Assembly: GCF_021545785.1 (NCBI RefSeq)
Contig: NZ_CP079801.1
Span: 2,724,001 to 2,788,000, forward strand
Length of the DNA: 64,000 nt
DNA from: Halopseudomonas maritima
GTDB taxonomy: Bacteria; Pseudomonadota; Gammaproteobacteria; Pseudomonadales; Pseudomonadaceae
Direction of reading: 5' to 3'
The notes beneath the pieces were generated by a model. The model saw nothing but the letters and a program-made list of their open reading frames with translations, made no database searches and had not been told where the DNA came from. The translations under genes and the position numbers were made by a program. The first letter of the stretch is position 1; every line of letters starts with the position of its first letter. Of the stretch, positions 8,736-16,557 are shown in pieces.

Positions 8736-9034
8736 GCTTTGTCCTGTTTCTGCGCCTTGTCGAAGGCGGCTTGTTGTTCGGCTGTTGCCTCGGTCTGGTA
8801 CTTCGCCTTCCACTCGGCGTAGGGCATGCCGTAGACCGCTTCGCGTGCCTCGTCCATGCTCAGTTCGATATCCATGTCATCGGCCGCTGCCTTGTACCAT
8901 TTGGATAGGCAGTTCCGGCAGAAGCCGGCCAGGGTCATCAGCTCAATGTTCTGCACATCCTTGCGGTTGCGCAGGTGGCTGACCAGATTGCGGAAGGCGG
9001 CGGCTTCCAGTTCAAGACGCTCCTGCTTGGTCAT
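8732..9034 (-). CDS. DUF1244 family protein
   Basis: 100 residues from the ATG at 9034 (MTKQERLELEAAAFRNLVSH). The family's conserved block with two cysteines, NIELMTLAGFCRNCLSKWY, is intact, followed by DEAREAVYGMPYAEWKAKYQ. It is small, helical and probably cytosolic; the two-cysteine motif suggests metal or redox chemistry, but no function is established to my knowledge. It lies 97 bp after folX and overlaps the HopJ-family gene, so the three may share a transcript. Confidence 0.87.
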   Translation of the reverse strand: MTKQERLELEAAAFRNLVSHLRNRKDVQNIELMTLAGFCRNCLSKWYKAAADDMDIELSMDEAREAVYGMPYAEWKAKYQTEATAEQQAAFDKAQKQDKA

Positions 9035-9130
9035 GTATGGCTCCACGTTGGTCGGCTGGCTCAGGCGCGCGCGGGGCGCGCCCGTTCTGAGCGCAAGCAT
9101 AAAACCCTGCCGGTCAATGTCAACGCCGGG

Positions 9131-9505
9131 CTAGTCGCGCTGGGCGCTAAGGGTAATAGAGACCGACTCGGCAAAGCGCAGGGCGTGTGGCTTGTCGACC
9201 TCCAGCTCGGCATAACGCACCTGATGGTGCTGCATGACGATGTCCAGCAGCTCCTGGGTCAAGCGCTCCAGCAGGGCAAAGCGGTTGCCTTCCACATGCG
9301 CAATCAGCGCCTTGGTGATGGTGCGGTAGTTGAGCGCCTGCTCAATCTGGTTGCCGCTTACTGCGTCGGCGGCGGGATAGAGGATAACAGCGTTGATCAG
9401 AATATCCTGCTGGTTGAGGATTTCCTCTTCCTTGATGCCGATATAGGTCCGCAGGCGCAGGTTTTTGATGCGGATGCGCGCCAAGCCAGGCGTCAGTTGC
9501 TGCAT
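9131..9505 (-). CDS. folX: Dihydroneopterin triphosphate 2'-epimerase
   Basis: 124 residues of the FolB/FolX tunnelling fold (ARIRIKNLRLRTYIGIKEEE, then ALNYRTITKALIAHVEGNRF, ending in ALRFAESVSITLSAQRD). FolX epimerises dihydroneopterin triphosphate to dihydromonapterin triphosphate, feeding FolM. The neighbourhood (folM and a second-type folE) favours FolX over the folate-pathway aldolase FolB, but the two share a fold and sequence alone does not exclude FolB. It starts one base after the folE stop, so it is in the same operon. Confidence 0.85.
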   Translation of the reverse strand: MQQLTPGLARIRIKNLRLRTYIGIKEEEILNQQDILINAVILYPAADAVSGNQIEQALNYRTITKALIAHVEGNRFALLERLTQELLDIVMQHHQVRYAELEVDKPHALRFAESVSITLSAQRD

Positions 9506-9506
9506 G

Positions 9507-10070
9507 TCACTTGCCTCGGCTGATTAGCTGGAGGAATTCCTGGCGGGTGTTGAACGATTCGCGGAAGTCTCCCAGCATGACTGAGCTCATCATTTCCGAG
9601 TTTTGCTTCTCCACGCCGCGCATCATCATGCACATGTGTTTGGCCTCGACCACCACCGCCACACCGCGGGCGTTGGTCACTTGCTGCACGGCTTCGGCAA
9701 TTTGCCGCGTCAGGTTTTCCTGAATCTGCAGACGGCGGGCGAACATGTCGACAATACGCGCCACCTTTGACAGGCCGATCACCTTGCCAGTCGGAATATA
9801 GGCGACATGCGCCTTGCCGATGAACGGCAGCAGGTGGTGCTCGCACAGCGAGTAGAGCTCAATGTCGCGCACGATCACCATTTCGTCGTTGTCCGACTCA
9901 AACAGGGCGCCGTTGACGATCTCATCCAGCGACTGGGTGTAACCACGGCAGAGAAACTGCATGGCCTTGGCCGCGCGCTTGGGCGTGCCCTTGAGGCCCT
10001 CACGCTCGGGCTGCTCGCCCAGGTTGCTGAGGATGTCGTGATAGTTACTGGTCAGTTTTTCCAGGCTCAT
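9507..10070 (-). CDS. folE: GTP cyclohydrolase I (FolE)
   Basis: 187 residues, the length of bacterial type I enzymes. It converts GTP to 7,8-dihydroneopterin triphosphate, the first step to folate and pterins. The zinc ligands are visible: Cys76 and His79 in SLCEHHLLPF, and Cys147 in AKHMCMMMRGVE. The conserved VIGLSKVARIVDMFARRLQI and QNLTRQIA-type segments are also present (here QENLTRQIAEAVQ). It lies 17 bp after folM and one base before folX. The linkage to folX/folM and to a LOV/MerR pair suggests production of reduced pterin under light control rather than only bulk folate. Confidence 0.95.
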   Translation of the reverse strand: MSLEKLTSNYHDILSNLGEQPEREGLKGTPKRAAKAMQFLCRGYTQSLDEIVNGALFESDNDEMVIVRDIELYSLCEHHLLPFIGKAHVAYIPTGKVIGLSKVARIVDMFARRLQIQENLTRQIAEAVQQVTNARGVAVVVEAKHMCMMMRGVEKQNSEMMSSVMLGDFRESFNTRQEFLQLISRGK

Positions 10071-10087
10071 GGCATTGTCTCGTTGGC

Positions 10088-10825
10088 TTACTTGAGGTGC
10101 CGGCCGCCGTTCAATGGCAGGCAGCTTCCGGTGATATAGGGGTTGTCCATCAGGTAGCGAATGGACTGATAGACGACTTGCGGGCCGGGCTCCATGCCCA
10201 GCGCCGACTTGTCGAGTGCGCGAGCGCGGTAGGCGGCGTCGTCCTCGGGGTTGAACATGATCAGCGCCGGAGCGATGGCGTTGACCTTGATGTGTGGCGC
10301 CAGCTGCGCGGCAAAGGAACGTGACAGCGCCTCAAGGCCAGCCTTGCTGGCGCAGTAGCCAATGTGTTTGGCGCTGCCCTTGCGGGTGACATCGTCGCTC
10401 AGGTGGATGATGTCGGCTGGCTCACCCGCCGGAAACAGGTCGCTACACTGCTGGTTGATCAGGTAAGGCGCCTGCATATGCACCATAAACATCTGTTGCA
10501 ATGCGTCGGCGCCGCCGCTGTCATCCAGCCAGAGCGAGGCATTGTGAATGATGGCGCGCAGCGCTGGCGCGCGGCTTTTCAGGTCGCGAATGAACTGCTC
10601 GATACCCTCGACGGTTGAAAAATCCGCCAGCATTGGTTCAATGCCAGGGGCGAGCGGCTGTTGTTGCCAGGCTTGGCGCACGTGTCGACAGGTAATCAGG
10701 ACCTGGAAGCCATCGGCGGCCAGGCGCTCGGCACAGTACAAACCGACGCGCTGTGCACCCCCGGTGATGACGATGGTGCGCTCGCGCCGCTCGCTGTGCT
10801 CTGTGCCCTGCTTGACTGCCTGCAT
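10088..10825 (-). CDS. folM: Dihydromonapterin reductase (FolM), SDR family
   Basis: 245 residues of the short-chain dehydrogenase fold. The NADPH motif TGGAQRVG is at 21-28 (family TGxxxRxG), NAG-type IIHNASLWL follows, and the catalytic Tyr/Lys pair is in GYCASKAGLEALSR. The C-terminus (YLMDNPYITGSCLPLNGGRH) is typical of FolM. It reduces dihydromonapterin to tetrahydromonapterin, the cofactor used by phenylalanine hydroxylase in Pseudomonas. It is the first gene of a folM-folE-folX operon and is divergent from the MerR gene across about 150 bp holding TGTACA repeats. Confidence 0.9.
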   Translation of the reverse strand: MQAVKQGTEHSERRERTIVITGGAQRVGLYCAERLAADGFQVLITCRHVRQAWQQQPLAPGIEPMLADFSTVEGIEQFIRDLKSRAPALRAIIHNASLWLDDSGGADALQQMFMVHMQAPYLINQQCSDLFPAGEPADIIHLSDDVTRKGSAKHIGYCASKAGLEALSRSFAAQLAPHIKVNAIAPALIMFNPEDDAAYRARALDKSALGMEPGPQVVYQSIRYLMDNPYITGSCLPLNGGRHLK

Positions 10826-10908
10826 GCTGTGTTTCGTTGAAATGCCGTTGGCTGGAGTTGAAAAGGCGCAATGTTAGCACGCCGCACCTGAGTTGCTGTC
10901 GTCACTAA

Positions 10909-10934
10909 TGTATAACATTGCTGTACACTGTACA
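10909..10934. promoter_or_regulatory. Cluster of T(G/A)TACA hexamers in the folM // merR promoter region
   Basis: On the minus strand three hexamers follow each other: TGTACA (10934-10929), TGTACA (10927-10922) and TATACA (10914-10909), with 1- and 7-bp spacers. The published P. putida PplR1 site, as I recall it, is a direct repeat T(G/A)TACA-N12-TGTA(C/T)A. The hexamers match but the spacing here is different, so this is a candidate operator, not a confirmed one. It could act on both divergent promoters. Confidence 0.5.
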
Positions 10935-10974
10935 GGTTTTTAGTTTTGGCTGCGGCCTGCTACGGATCCTGATC

Positions 10975-11880
10975 ATGAACCTAACCCCTGAGGCGGCGCG
11001 TCAGACGCTGTACCCAATTCGCGAGGTGGCGCGCCTGACAGGCGTGAATCCCATAACCCTGCGCGCCTGGGAGCGTCGTTACGGCCTGCTGGTACCCCAC
11101 CGCACGGATGGCGGACATCGGTTGTATTCGTTGCAGGATATTGAGCGTGTACGCAGCGTTACCCAGTGGATCGCGCGCGGGGTGCCGGTCAGCAAGGTCG
11201 CGGGCATCCTGGATCGCGGCGATGTCGACACGCCCGAGATGGTGCTTGATGACGAGGCTTTCTCGCGCTATGACTTCTGGCTGCAACGCCTGGATCAGGC
11301 TCTGCTGCAAGGTGATCCGCTACTGCTGGAGCGGCTGTACACCCAGCTGATGACGGAAGTGCCCCTGGTTACCGCACTGGTCTCGATTGTGCGCCCCTTG
11401 CAGCGGCGGCAGAGCGTCTCGTCTGCCTCGGCGGCGCTGCTTGACAGCTTTCTGCGCGCCCGCCTGGCTCAGCGAGCAGGACACCTGGAGCCCGGGCAGG
11501 ACACCGTGCTGCTGATCAACTTGCAGGGGCGTGAGGCCGAGTTGGGTTTGCTGATGGTCGCCGTCTTGCTGCGCGAAGTCGGCGTTAATCTGCTGGTGCT
11601 TGGAGAGGCCCCTGATTTGGGCACGTTGCTGCCACTGGTTGAGAACAGCGCCGCGGCCGCGCTAGTGTTGTTCAGTGAGCAGTCGCTGGAGCGCCGGCTG
11701 TTGACCCAGTCGCTGCCGCGCTTGAATCAGGGCGTGGCCTGCCCGGTCGCCATGGCGGGCAGTTGCTGCGCACTGCAGGAAGGCGAGTTCGCCGAGCTGG
11801 GTGTATCTCGACTTGGCGAGGCCGGCCAGGCCCTGATGGACCGCGCCCGTCAGATGCTGACGGGTCGCTTCGACGCCTGA
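10975..11880 (+). CDS. MerR-family regulator with degenerate B12-binding domain (class II LitR / PplR-like)
   Basis: 301 residues from the ATG at 10975; an earlier start at 10918 would begin inside the presumed operator. The winged helix at about 10-80 contains YPIREVARLTGVNPITLRAW and RRYGLL. The C-terminal part folds like a cobalamin-binding domain (TVLLINLQGREAELGLLMVA), but where CarH/LitR have ExHxxG this protein reads RREA-type GREAELG without the histidine, so B12 binding is unlikely. This matches class II LitR (PplR) proteins of P. putida, which depend on LOV photoreceptors encoded next door; a LOV gene follows 12 bp downstream in convergent orientation. Confidence 0.88.
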   Translation: MNLTPEAARQTLYPIREVARLTGVNPITLRAWERRYGLLVPHRTDGGHRLYSLQDIERVRSVTQWIARGVPVSKVAGILDRGDVDTPEMVLDDEAFSRYDFWLQRLDQALLQGDPLLLERLYTQLMTEVPLVTALVSIVRPLQRRQSVSSASAALLDSFLRARLAQRAGHLEPGQDTVLLINLQGREAELGLLMVAVLLREVGVNLLVLGEAPDLGTLLPLVENSAAAALVLFSEQSLERRLLTQSLPRLNQGVACPVAMAGSCCALQEGEFAELGVSRLGEAGQALMDRARQMLTGRFDA

Positions 11881-11892
11881 AGCCCTCTTTGA

Positions 11893-12333
11893 CTACTCCG
11901 CTGGCCGGGCATTACGCAGGGCGGCCAATTCGTCTTCCAGAGCCAGCGCCCGCTGGCGCGCTTCGACCTCAGCGGTAACGTCTTTCTGAATGCCGATAAA
12001 ATAAGTCAGCTGGTCTGCCTCGTTCAGGACCGGGGTGACCGATAGCTCGTTCCAGAACAGGCTGCCGTCCTTGCGGTAGTTGCGCAGGGTTACGCGGCAG
12101 GGCTGGCGCTGTTTGATGGCATCGCGCAGCTGCTGTACGGCGTCCTGATCGCGGTCGTCGGCCTGCAGAAAGCGGCAGTCCTGGTAGAGGATTTCCTCTG
12201 CCGTGTAGCCGGTCAGCGACTCGAACGCGGGGTTCACGTAAATCAGGATGTTGTCGTCGCCTTCCTGTTCGGCGACCACGATGCCATCGTTGGAGGCATT
12301 GACGACGAGTTGCAGTAGCTTGGCGTTGATCAT
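11893..12333 (-). CDS. Short LOV blue-light photoreceptor (PpSB-LOV-like)
   Basis: 146 residues, essentially one LOV/PAS domain with short flanking helices. The flavin-adduct cysteine is Cys53 in YQDCRFLQ, the same number as in P. putida PpSB1-LOV, followed by the FMN-contact stretch NYRKDGSLFWNELSVTPV and YFIGIQKDVT; a C-terminal helix (about 120-146) forms the coiled-coil dimer tail. Blue light should form a Cys53-FMN adduct. Arg61 is kept as in slow-cycling PpSB1, but position 66 is Val instead of Arg. No output domain is fused, so signalling presumably goes through the adjacent MerR regulator. Start ATG at 12333; an upstream start at 12417 adds no domain. Confidence 0.93.
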   Translation of the reverse strand: MINAKLLQLVVNASNDGIVVAEQEGDDNILIYVNPAFESLTGYTAEEILYQDCRFLQADDRDQDAVQQLRDAIKQRQPCRVTLRNYRKDGSLFWNELSVTPVLNEADQLTYFIGIQKDVTAEVEARQRALALEDELAALRNARPAE

Positions 12334-12461
12334 TCGGCACCCGCGCAATGGATTTTGGCCACATTCTATAGTAGCGCCGCCCACTGTCCAGCAATCAGGC
12401 GGCCTTGTGCGCTGCATTGCGGCATAATGGCCGGCCAGTTCAATGACAGTTGGGGGGTAGC

Positions 12462-12914
12462 ATGCATCTGGTAATCATCAGCGGGTCGGTATTTGGTACA
12501 GCGGACCTGGTTGCCGACGAGGCGCAAACGCTGTGTCAGGCGGCGGGGTTGCAGGTGTCGCGCTTGCGCCCGTTGGAACTCGACGGCCTCCTGGCGCTGG
12601 CGCCAGAGGCGTTGCTGGTGTGCTGCTCGACCACCGGTATGGGGGAGCTACCCGACGCTCTGGCGCCGCTGTTTCACAGCATGCGCGACCGTTTTCCACT
12701 GTTTACTGGCGTGCCTTTTGGGGTGATCGCGCTGGGAGATTCCGCATACGGCGATACCTTCTGCCAGGGCGGCGAGCAGATGCGTGAGTTGCTGCTGGAG
12801 CTGCAGGGGCGTGAGGCGCAGCCCATGCTGCGGCTCGATGCCAGCGAGACCGTGACGCCAGACACCGACGCCGAGCCCTGGCTGCAGGACTTTATTGCTG
12901 CCCTGCGCGGCTAA
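12462..12914 (+). CDS. Flavodoxin-like protein, MioC/FMN-binding type
   Basis: 150 residues of the flavodoxin fold. The FMN phosphate loop is SGSVFGTADLVA (7-18), the 60s loop is CCSTTGMGELPD, and the 90s loop is ALGDSAYGDTFCQGG. Related short flavodoxins (MioC, YqcA, CysJ FMN domain) carry electrons in the cytosol; the partner is unknown here. The ATG at 12462 is preceded by GGGGGG. The stop overlaps that of the convergent Crp-type gene. Its position beside the LOV gene may be chance or may reflect a flavin-related role. Confidence 0.85.
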   Translation: MHLVIISGSVFGTADLVADEAQTLCQAAGLQVSRLRPLELDGLLALAPEALLVCCSTTGMGELPDALAPLFHSMRDRFPLFTGVPFGVIALGDSAYGDTFCQGGEQMRELLLELQGREAQPMLRLDASETVTPDTDAEPWLQDFIAALRG

Positions 12915-13666
12915 TCGCGCGGCAGCGGGGCGCCGCTGGCCAGTTGGGTCAGGGCGTCCTCATCCAGCAGTAGAATCTGCCCGTACTGAATCTGCAGCCA
13001 GCCCAACGCTTCGAGCTGCTTGAGCAGCTTGTTGATACTCTGCCGGGAGCTGTTGAGCATTTGTCCGAGGGACTCCTGTGATAGTTGCACACAGGGCCGG
13101 CGGCCATCGTCGTCGGTTTGGCCATAGTTGTGCGCGTGCATCAGCAGGCGTTTGGCCAAACGCGAAGACAGGGGCAGCAGGGCGCTGTCTTCAAGCATGA
13201 CAAAGGAGATGCGAATGCGCCGGCACAGCAGGCGCATGAACAGCGGGTATAACTCGGGGCGGCGCTCAAGCATTTGCTGAAAGCCGGTGCGCGGAATCAT
13301 CAGCAGCTCGGTGGGCCCGCTGGCGACGGTGTCGTGGGAGCGCGGCAGCCCGTCAAACAGGGATATTTCGCCAAACCAGCTGCCGGGGCTGAGGATCGCC
13401 AGCACCGCTTCGCGTCCGTCCTGGCCGATGTTGCTGATACGTGCGCTGCCGCTGATGACGCCGTACAGGCCATCGGGCTGATCGTCCTTGGCGTAGACAA
13501 ACTCACCATCATGTAAAGAGCGCACGCGCGCCAGGGCCAGCATCTCTTCGAGCACATCCTGTGGCAATTCGCCGAACCAGCGGTTCTTCTGCAGCAGTTT
13601 GGCCAGCATTGGGTTGTTGCCCATCTCGGACACTGTAATTTGTTTGACAGTCCGCTTTGCCGTCAC
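12911..13666 (-). CDS. Crp/Fnr-family transcriptional regulator
   Basis: 251 residues. A cyclic-nucleotide-type beta-barrel occupies about 25-150 (FVYAKDDQPDGLYGVISGSA, SPGSWFGEISLFDGLPRSHD), then the long dimer helix, then a helix-turn-helix with LSQESLGQMLNSSRQSINKL at about 195-214. The N-terminal cysteines of oxygen-sensing Fnr/Anr are absent, so it is not an iron-sulphur sensor. The effector is unknown; the barrel has GEIS where cAMP-binding Crp has GELA. Start ATG at 13666. It is convergent with the flavodoxin gene and divergent from the aldolase gene across 119 bp. Confidence 0.88.
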   Translation of the reverse strand: MTAKRTVKQITVSEMGNNPMLAKLLQKNRWFGELPQDVLEEMLALARVRSLHDGEFVYAKDDQPDGLYGVISGSARISNIGQDGREAVLAILSPGSWFGEISLFDGLPRSHDTVASGPTELLMIPRTGFQQMLERRPELYPLFMRLLCRRIRISFVMLEDSALLPLSSRLAKRLLMHAHNYGQTDDDGRRPCVQLSQESLGQMLNSSRQSINKLLKQLEALGWLQIQYGQILLLDEDALTQLASGAPLPRD

Positions 13667-13785
13667 GGTCTAGACTCCCCTTATACTGAACGCTCCACAG
13701 TATGACGCAGTGCAGTGGAGATGTCCTGTAGCGTCAGCGGCCCCAACGGGCCAATTACATTATTCCAACAATAGAGGGTTACCCC

Positions 13786-14559
13786 ATGAACGCTGTACAT
13801 TCTCTGCCTGAAGTTAGCCTGAAGAACAAGGTCAGCGCCGAAGAGTGGCAAGTGCGTGTCGAGCTGGCCGCAGCCTACCGCCTGATTGCCATGTACGGCT
13901 GGGACGATCTGGTCTTCACCCACATCTCCGCCAAGATTCCGGGTACCGAGCACTTCCTGATCAACCCTTACGGTTTGATGTTCGAAGAAGTGACCGCGTC
14001 CAGTCTGGTCAAGATCGACCTGCAGGGCAACAAGGTTGAAGAGTCCCCGTACAACGTCAACCCGGCCGGTTTCACCATCCACAGCGCGATCCATGAAGTA
14101 CGCCACGATGCCAACTGCGTACTGCACACGCACACCGCTGCCGGTATCGCTGTCTCCATCCAGAAAGAAGGCATTCTGCCGATTTCCCAGCAGTCGATCT
14201 TCGTTCTGAGCAGCCTGGCCTATCACCACTACGAAGGTGTTGCGCTGAACGAGGAAGAGAAGCCGCGTCTGCAGGCTGATCTGGGTAGCGCCAACTATCT
14301 GATGCTGCATAACCACGGCCTGCTGACCTGCGGCAAATCGGTTGCTGATGCGTTCCTGAACATGTACATCATGCAGCGCTGCTGTGAAATCCAGGTACGC
14401 GCGCAGGCGCAGAACGCCGAGCTGATTCCGGTTGCCCAATCCGTTCTGGACGGTGCAGCAGCCAGCACCAAGAAAGCCACCAACGGCGCGGGTGCCAACA
14501 TCGCCTGGCCGGCACTGCTGCGCAAGTTGGATCGCGTCAATCCGGGCTACGACGCCTGA
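13786..14559 (+). CDS. Class II aldolase/adducin-family protein
   Basis: 257 residues. The zinc-binding histidines of the family appear in VLHTHTAAGIAV (about 105-116) and LMLHNHGLLTCG (about 167-178), and the N-terminal YGWDDLVFTHISAKIPGTEH is characteristic. The family includes fuculose- and ribulose-phosphate aldolases/epimerases and uncharacterised relatives with an adducin-like fold; this one belongs to the latter and no substrate can be assigned. Start ATG at 13786 after AGAGGGTT. It is followed after 3 bp by an alpha/beta hydrolase gene, a pairing also present in P. aeruginosa. Confidence 0.88.
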   Translation: MNAVHSLPEVSLKNKVSAEEWQVRVELAAAYRLIAMYGWDDLVFTHISAKIPGTEHFLINPYGLMFEEVTASSLVKIDLQGNKVEESPYNVNPAGFTIHSAIHEVRHDANCVLHTHTAAGIAVSIQKEGILPISQQSIFVLSSLAYHHYEGVALNEEEKPRLQADLGSANYLMLHNHGLLTCGKSVADAFLNMYIMQRCCEIQVRAQAQNAELIPVAQSVLDGAAASTKKATNGAGANIAWPALLRKLDRVNPGYDA

Positions 14560-14562
14560 GGC

Positions 14563-15462
14563 GTGGGCACATCCGGCATTCCCCTGGACGACTGGCTCGC
14601 CCAGGGGCGGGTGTTCAGCTATCGCGGGCACCAGATTCGCTGGTGGGAAGCAGGGGCGGGTGAGCCGCTTCTGCTGATCCACGGTTTTCCATCCGGCTCG
14701 TGGGATTGGCATTACCTCTGGGAGGCTCTGGCCGGGCGTTACCGCGTGATCGCGCTGGACATGATCGGTTTTGCCTTCTCCGACAAGCCCAGGCAATACC
14801 CCTATGACTTGCTGGATCAGGCTGATCTGCAGCAGGCGTTGATGACTCATTTGCAGGTGGCCGAGTATCACGTGCTGGCACACGACTATGGCGACAGCGT
14901 GGCGCAAGAGCTACTGGCCAGACACCAGCAGGGGAAGGCGTTTCTGCGCTCTATGTGCTTCCTGAATGGCGGCCTGTTTCCAGAAACCCATCACCCGGTG
15001 TTATTGCAGAAACTGCTGATGAGCCCGATCGGCTCGCTGATTGGCAGGCGCTACAGTCGTGAACGGATGGCGCGTACCTTCGGCAATATCTTCGGCCCGC
15101 AGACCCAGCCGGATGAGCGCGAGCTGGATGCCTTCTGGCGGATGATCGAGTTCAATCAGGGGCAACGGATCATGCATCTGCTGATTCGTTACATGGCTGA
15201 CCGCCGGGTACACCGTGACCGCTGGGTTGCGGCCATGCAGCAAACACGCTTGCCCATGCGGGTGATTGATGGTGCGGTGGACCCGGTGTCCGGAGCCCAT
15301 ATGGTGGAGCGCTACCGTCAATTGATTCCCAACCCAGACACGGTGTTGCTGCCGCACATCGGGCACTACCCACAGGTAGAGGCGCCGGATCAGGTGTTGG
15401 AGCACTACCTGGCGTTCCGGCAGCGGTTGGTCGAGCAAGCGGCAGAAGCAGCCCCGGCGTAA
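14563..15462 (+). CDS. Alpha/beta hydrolase, epoxide hydrolase / haloalkane dehalogenase-like
   Basis: 299 residues from a GTG at 14563, three bases after the aldolase stop. The oxyanion motif is LLLIHGFPSGSWDW (36-49). The nucleophile position reads LAHDYGDSVA, giving Asp108 as in epoxide hydrolases and dehalogenases rather than serine as in esterases. The acid is probably in DGAVDPVSG and the base His in PHIGHYPQVE near the C-terminus. The substrate is unknown. The stop codon lies in the loop of a GC-rich hairpin shared with the convergent yaaA gene. Confidence 0.85.
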   Translation: MGTSGIPLDDWLAQGRVFSYRGHQIRWWEAGAGEPLLLIHGFPSGSWDWHYLWEALAGRYRVIALDMIGFAFSDKPRQYPYDLLDQADLQQALMTHLQVAEYHVLAHDYGDSVAQELLARHQQGKAFLRSMCFLNGGLFPETHHPVLLQKLLMSPIGSLIGRRYSRERMARTFGNIFGPQTQPDERELDAFWRMIEFNQGQRIMHLLIRYMADRRVHRDRWVAAMQQTRLPMRVIDGAVDPVSGAHMVERYRQLIPNPDTVLLPHIGHYPQVEAPDQVLEHYLAFRQRLVEQAAEAAPA

Positions 15463-15470
15463 GCCGGGGC
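15451..15470. terminator. GC-rich stem-loop between convergent hydrolase and yaaA genes
   Basis: GCCCCGGC / GCCGGGGC, 8-bp perfect stem with a GTAA loop that contains the hydrolase stop codon. Only short T-runs follow, so termination is plausible but not certain. Confidence 0.55.
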
Positions 15471-15471
15471 G

Positions 15472-16248
15472 CTATTTCTGCTCCTCGCGCAGGAACACCA
15501 GCTGATTCTCGCTGCTGGTTGCTGCGTCAAAGCGGTAGCCGTCCAGGTTAAAGTCCTTGAGCCCCTCCGGATCCTGCAACTGCTCCTTGATCACATAGCG
15601 CGCCATCAGGCCCCGCGCCTTCTTGGCGTAGAAACTGATGATCTTGTACTGACCGTTTTTCTGATCCTTAAACACGGTATCAATCACACGGGCGTTTAGC
15701 GCCTTGGGTTTTACCGCGCCGAAATACTCCTGCGAGGCGAGGTTGAGCAGCACCTGGTCGCCCTGGGCTGCCAGGTCCTCATTCAGCCACTGACTGATGC
15801 GCTCGCCCCAGAAGGTGTACAGATCCTTGCCGCGAGGGTTGGCCAGCTTGGTGCCCATTTCCAGGCGGTAAGGCTGCATCAAATCCAGCGGGCGCAACAG
15901 CCCGTACAGGCCTGACAGCATGCGCAGGTGCTGCTGGGCAAAGGCAAAGTCATGGCTGCTGAAGTCTTCGGCATTGAGTCCGGTGTACACATCACCTTTA
16001 AATGCCAGCAGCGCCTGCTTGGCGTTTTGCGGTGTGCTCTCGCGCTCCCAGCTGCCGTAGCGCGCGACATTGAGGCTGGCCAGTTTGTCCGACAGCGACA
16101 TCAGTTTGGCGATCTCCTGCGGCGACTTTTCACGCAGCACCTCGATCAGCTCGGCGCTGTGCTCGATAAAGCGCGGCTGGGTGCTTTTTTCAGTCACCGG
16201 CGGGGTGTCGTAATCAAGGGTCTTGGCGGGGGAAATCACCATCAGCAT
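15472..16248 (-). CDS. yaaA: Peroxide stress protein YaaA
   Basis: 258 residues with close similarity to E. coli YaaA along its length: MLMVISPAKTLDYDTPPVTE, LAFKGDVYTGLNAEDF, QHLRMLSGLYGLLRPLDLMQ, YKIISFYAKKARGLMARYVI. YaaA limits intracellular iron and oxidative damage during hydrogen peroxide stress and has a DNA-binding fold. I choose the ATG at 16248, seven bases after AGGAG; in-frame starts at 16254 and 16275 place the ribosome site badly or lack one. A TCATAATG -10-like stretch lies upstream. Confidence 0.95.
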   Translation of the reverse strand: MLMVISPAKTLDYDTPPVTEKSTQPRFIEHSAELIEVLREKSPQEIAKLMSLSDKLASLNVARYGSWERESTPQNAKQALLAFKGDVYTGLNAEDFSSHDFAFAQQHLRMLSGLYGLLRPLDLMQPYRLEMGTKLANPRGKDLYTFWGERISQWLNEDLAAQGDQVLLNLASQEYFGAVKPKALNARVIDTVFKDQKNGQYKIISFYAKKARGLMARYVIKEQLQDPEGLKDFNLDGYRFDAATSSENQLVFLREEQK

Positions 16249-16352
16249 GGGCATACTCCTGTCGGCATCAAGCACGCATTATGACGGAAAGCGACGGCGG
16301 CAGGGGTAATGGGTTGGATAGAGAGCGGCTATTGGGCAAAGCTGGCGCTTTG

Positions 16353-16526
16353 GGCTGGAGGCTTGAAGCTGAAAGCTTGAAGCAGTCCGAGGTGTGTCAG
16401 GTATTGGGTGTTTGCTCATGCGCTGCAGATCCGGCTTGACGAAAATTCCGCAGGCCTCGATCTGATGACGCTTCCAGCTTCCAGCTTCCAGCTTCCAGCT
16501 TCCAGCTTCCAGCTTCCAGCTTCCAG
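16353..16526. repeat. Heptamer hairpin element, copy A
   Basis: Left arm (16353-16391) is GGCTGGA-type heptamers ending in the family core GCTTGAAGCAGTCCGAG (16375-16391); then a single-stranded middle containing GGTATTGGGTGTTT; right arm is eight perfect CTTCCAG units (16471-16526). The arms are complementary in heptamer register. With the flanking phoH terminator and yaaA upstream region it fills the 309-bp gap 16249-16557. Confidence 0.85.
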
Positions 16527-16528
16527 CC

Positions 16529-16551
16529 CGCCCCGGCCGGTGGCCGGGGCG
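16529..16551 (-). terminator. Hairpin downstream of the phoH-family gene
   Basis: Perfect 10-bp stem CGCCCCGGCC / GGCCGGGGCG with a three-base loop, seven bases after the stop of the minus-strand PhoH gene and abutting heptamer element A. No T-tract follows on the minus strand. Confidence 0.55.
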
Positions 16552-16557
16552 TTCCGG

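Noticed and set aside
10975..11880. MerR protein as a B12-dependent CarH/LitR light sensor
   Set aside because: The ExHxxG histidine needed for adenosylcobalamin is missing; a LOV-linked class II type fits better.
13681..14907. Long minus-strand open frame (408 codons) opposite the aldolase and hydrolase genes
   Set aside because: Its product has no recognisable motifs and the opposite strand carries two clear enzyme families with ribosome sites; it is a GC-rich antisense shadow.
16471..16526. CRISPR-like reading of the heptamer arrays
   Set aside because: Units are 7 bp, perfectly tandem with no spacers, and no cas genes are present.
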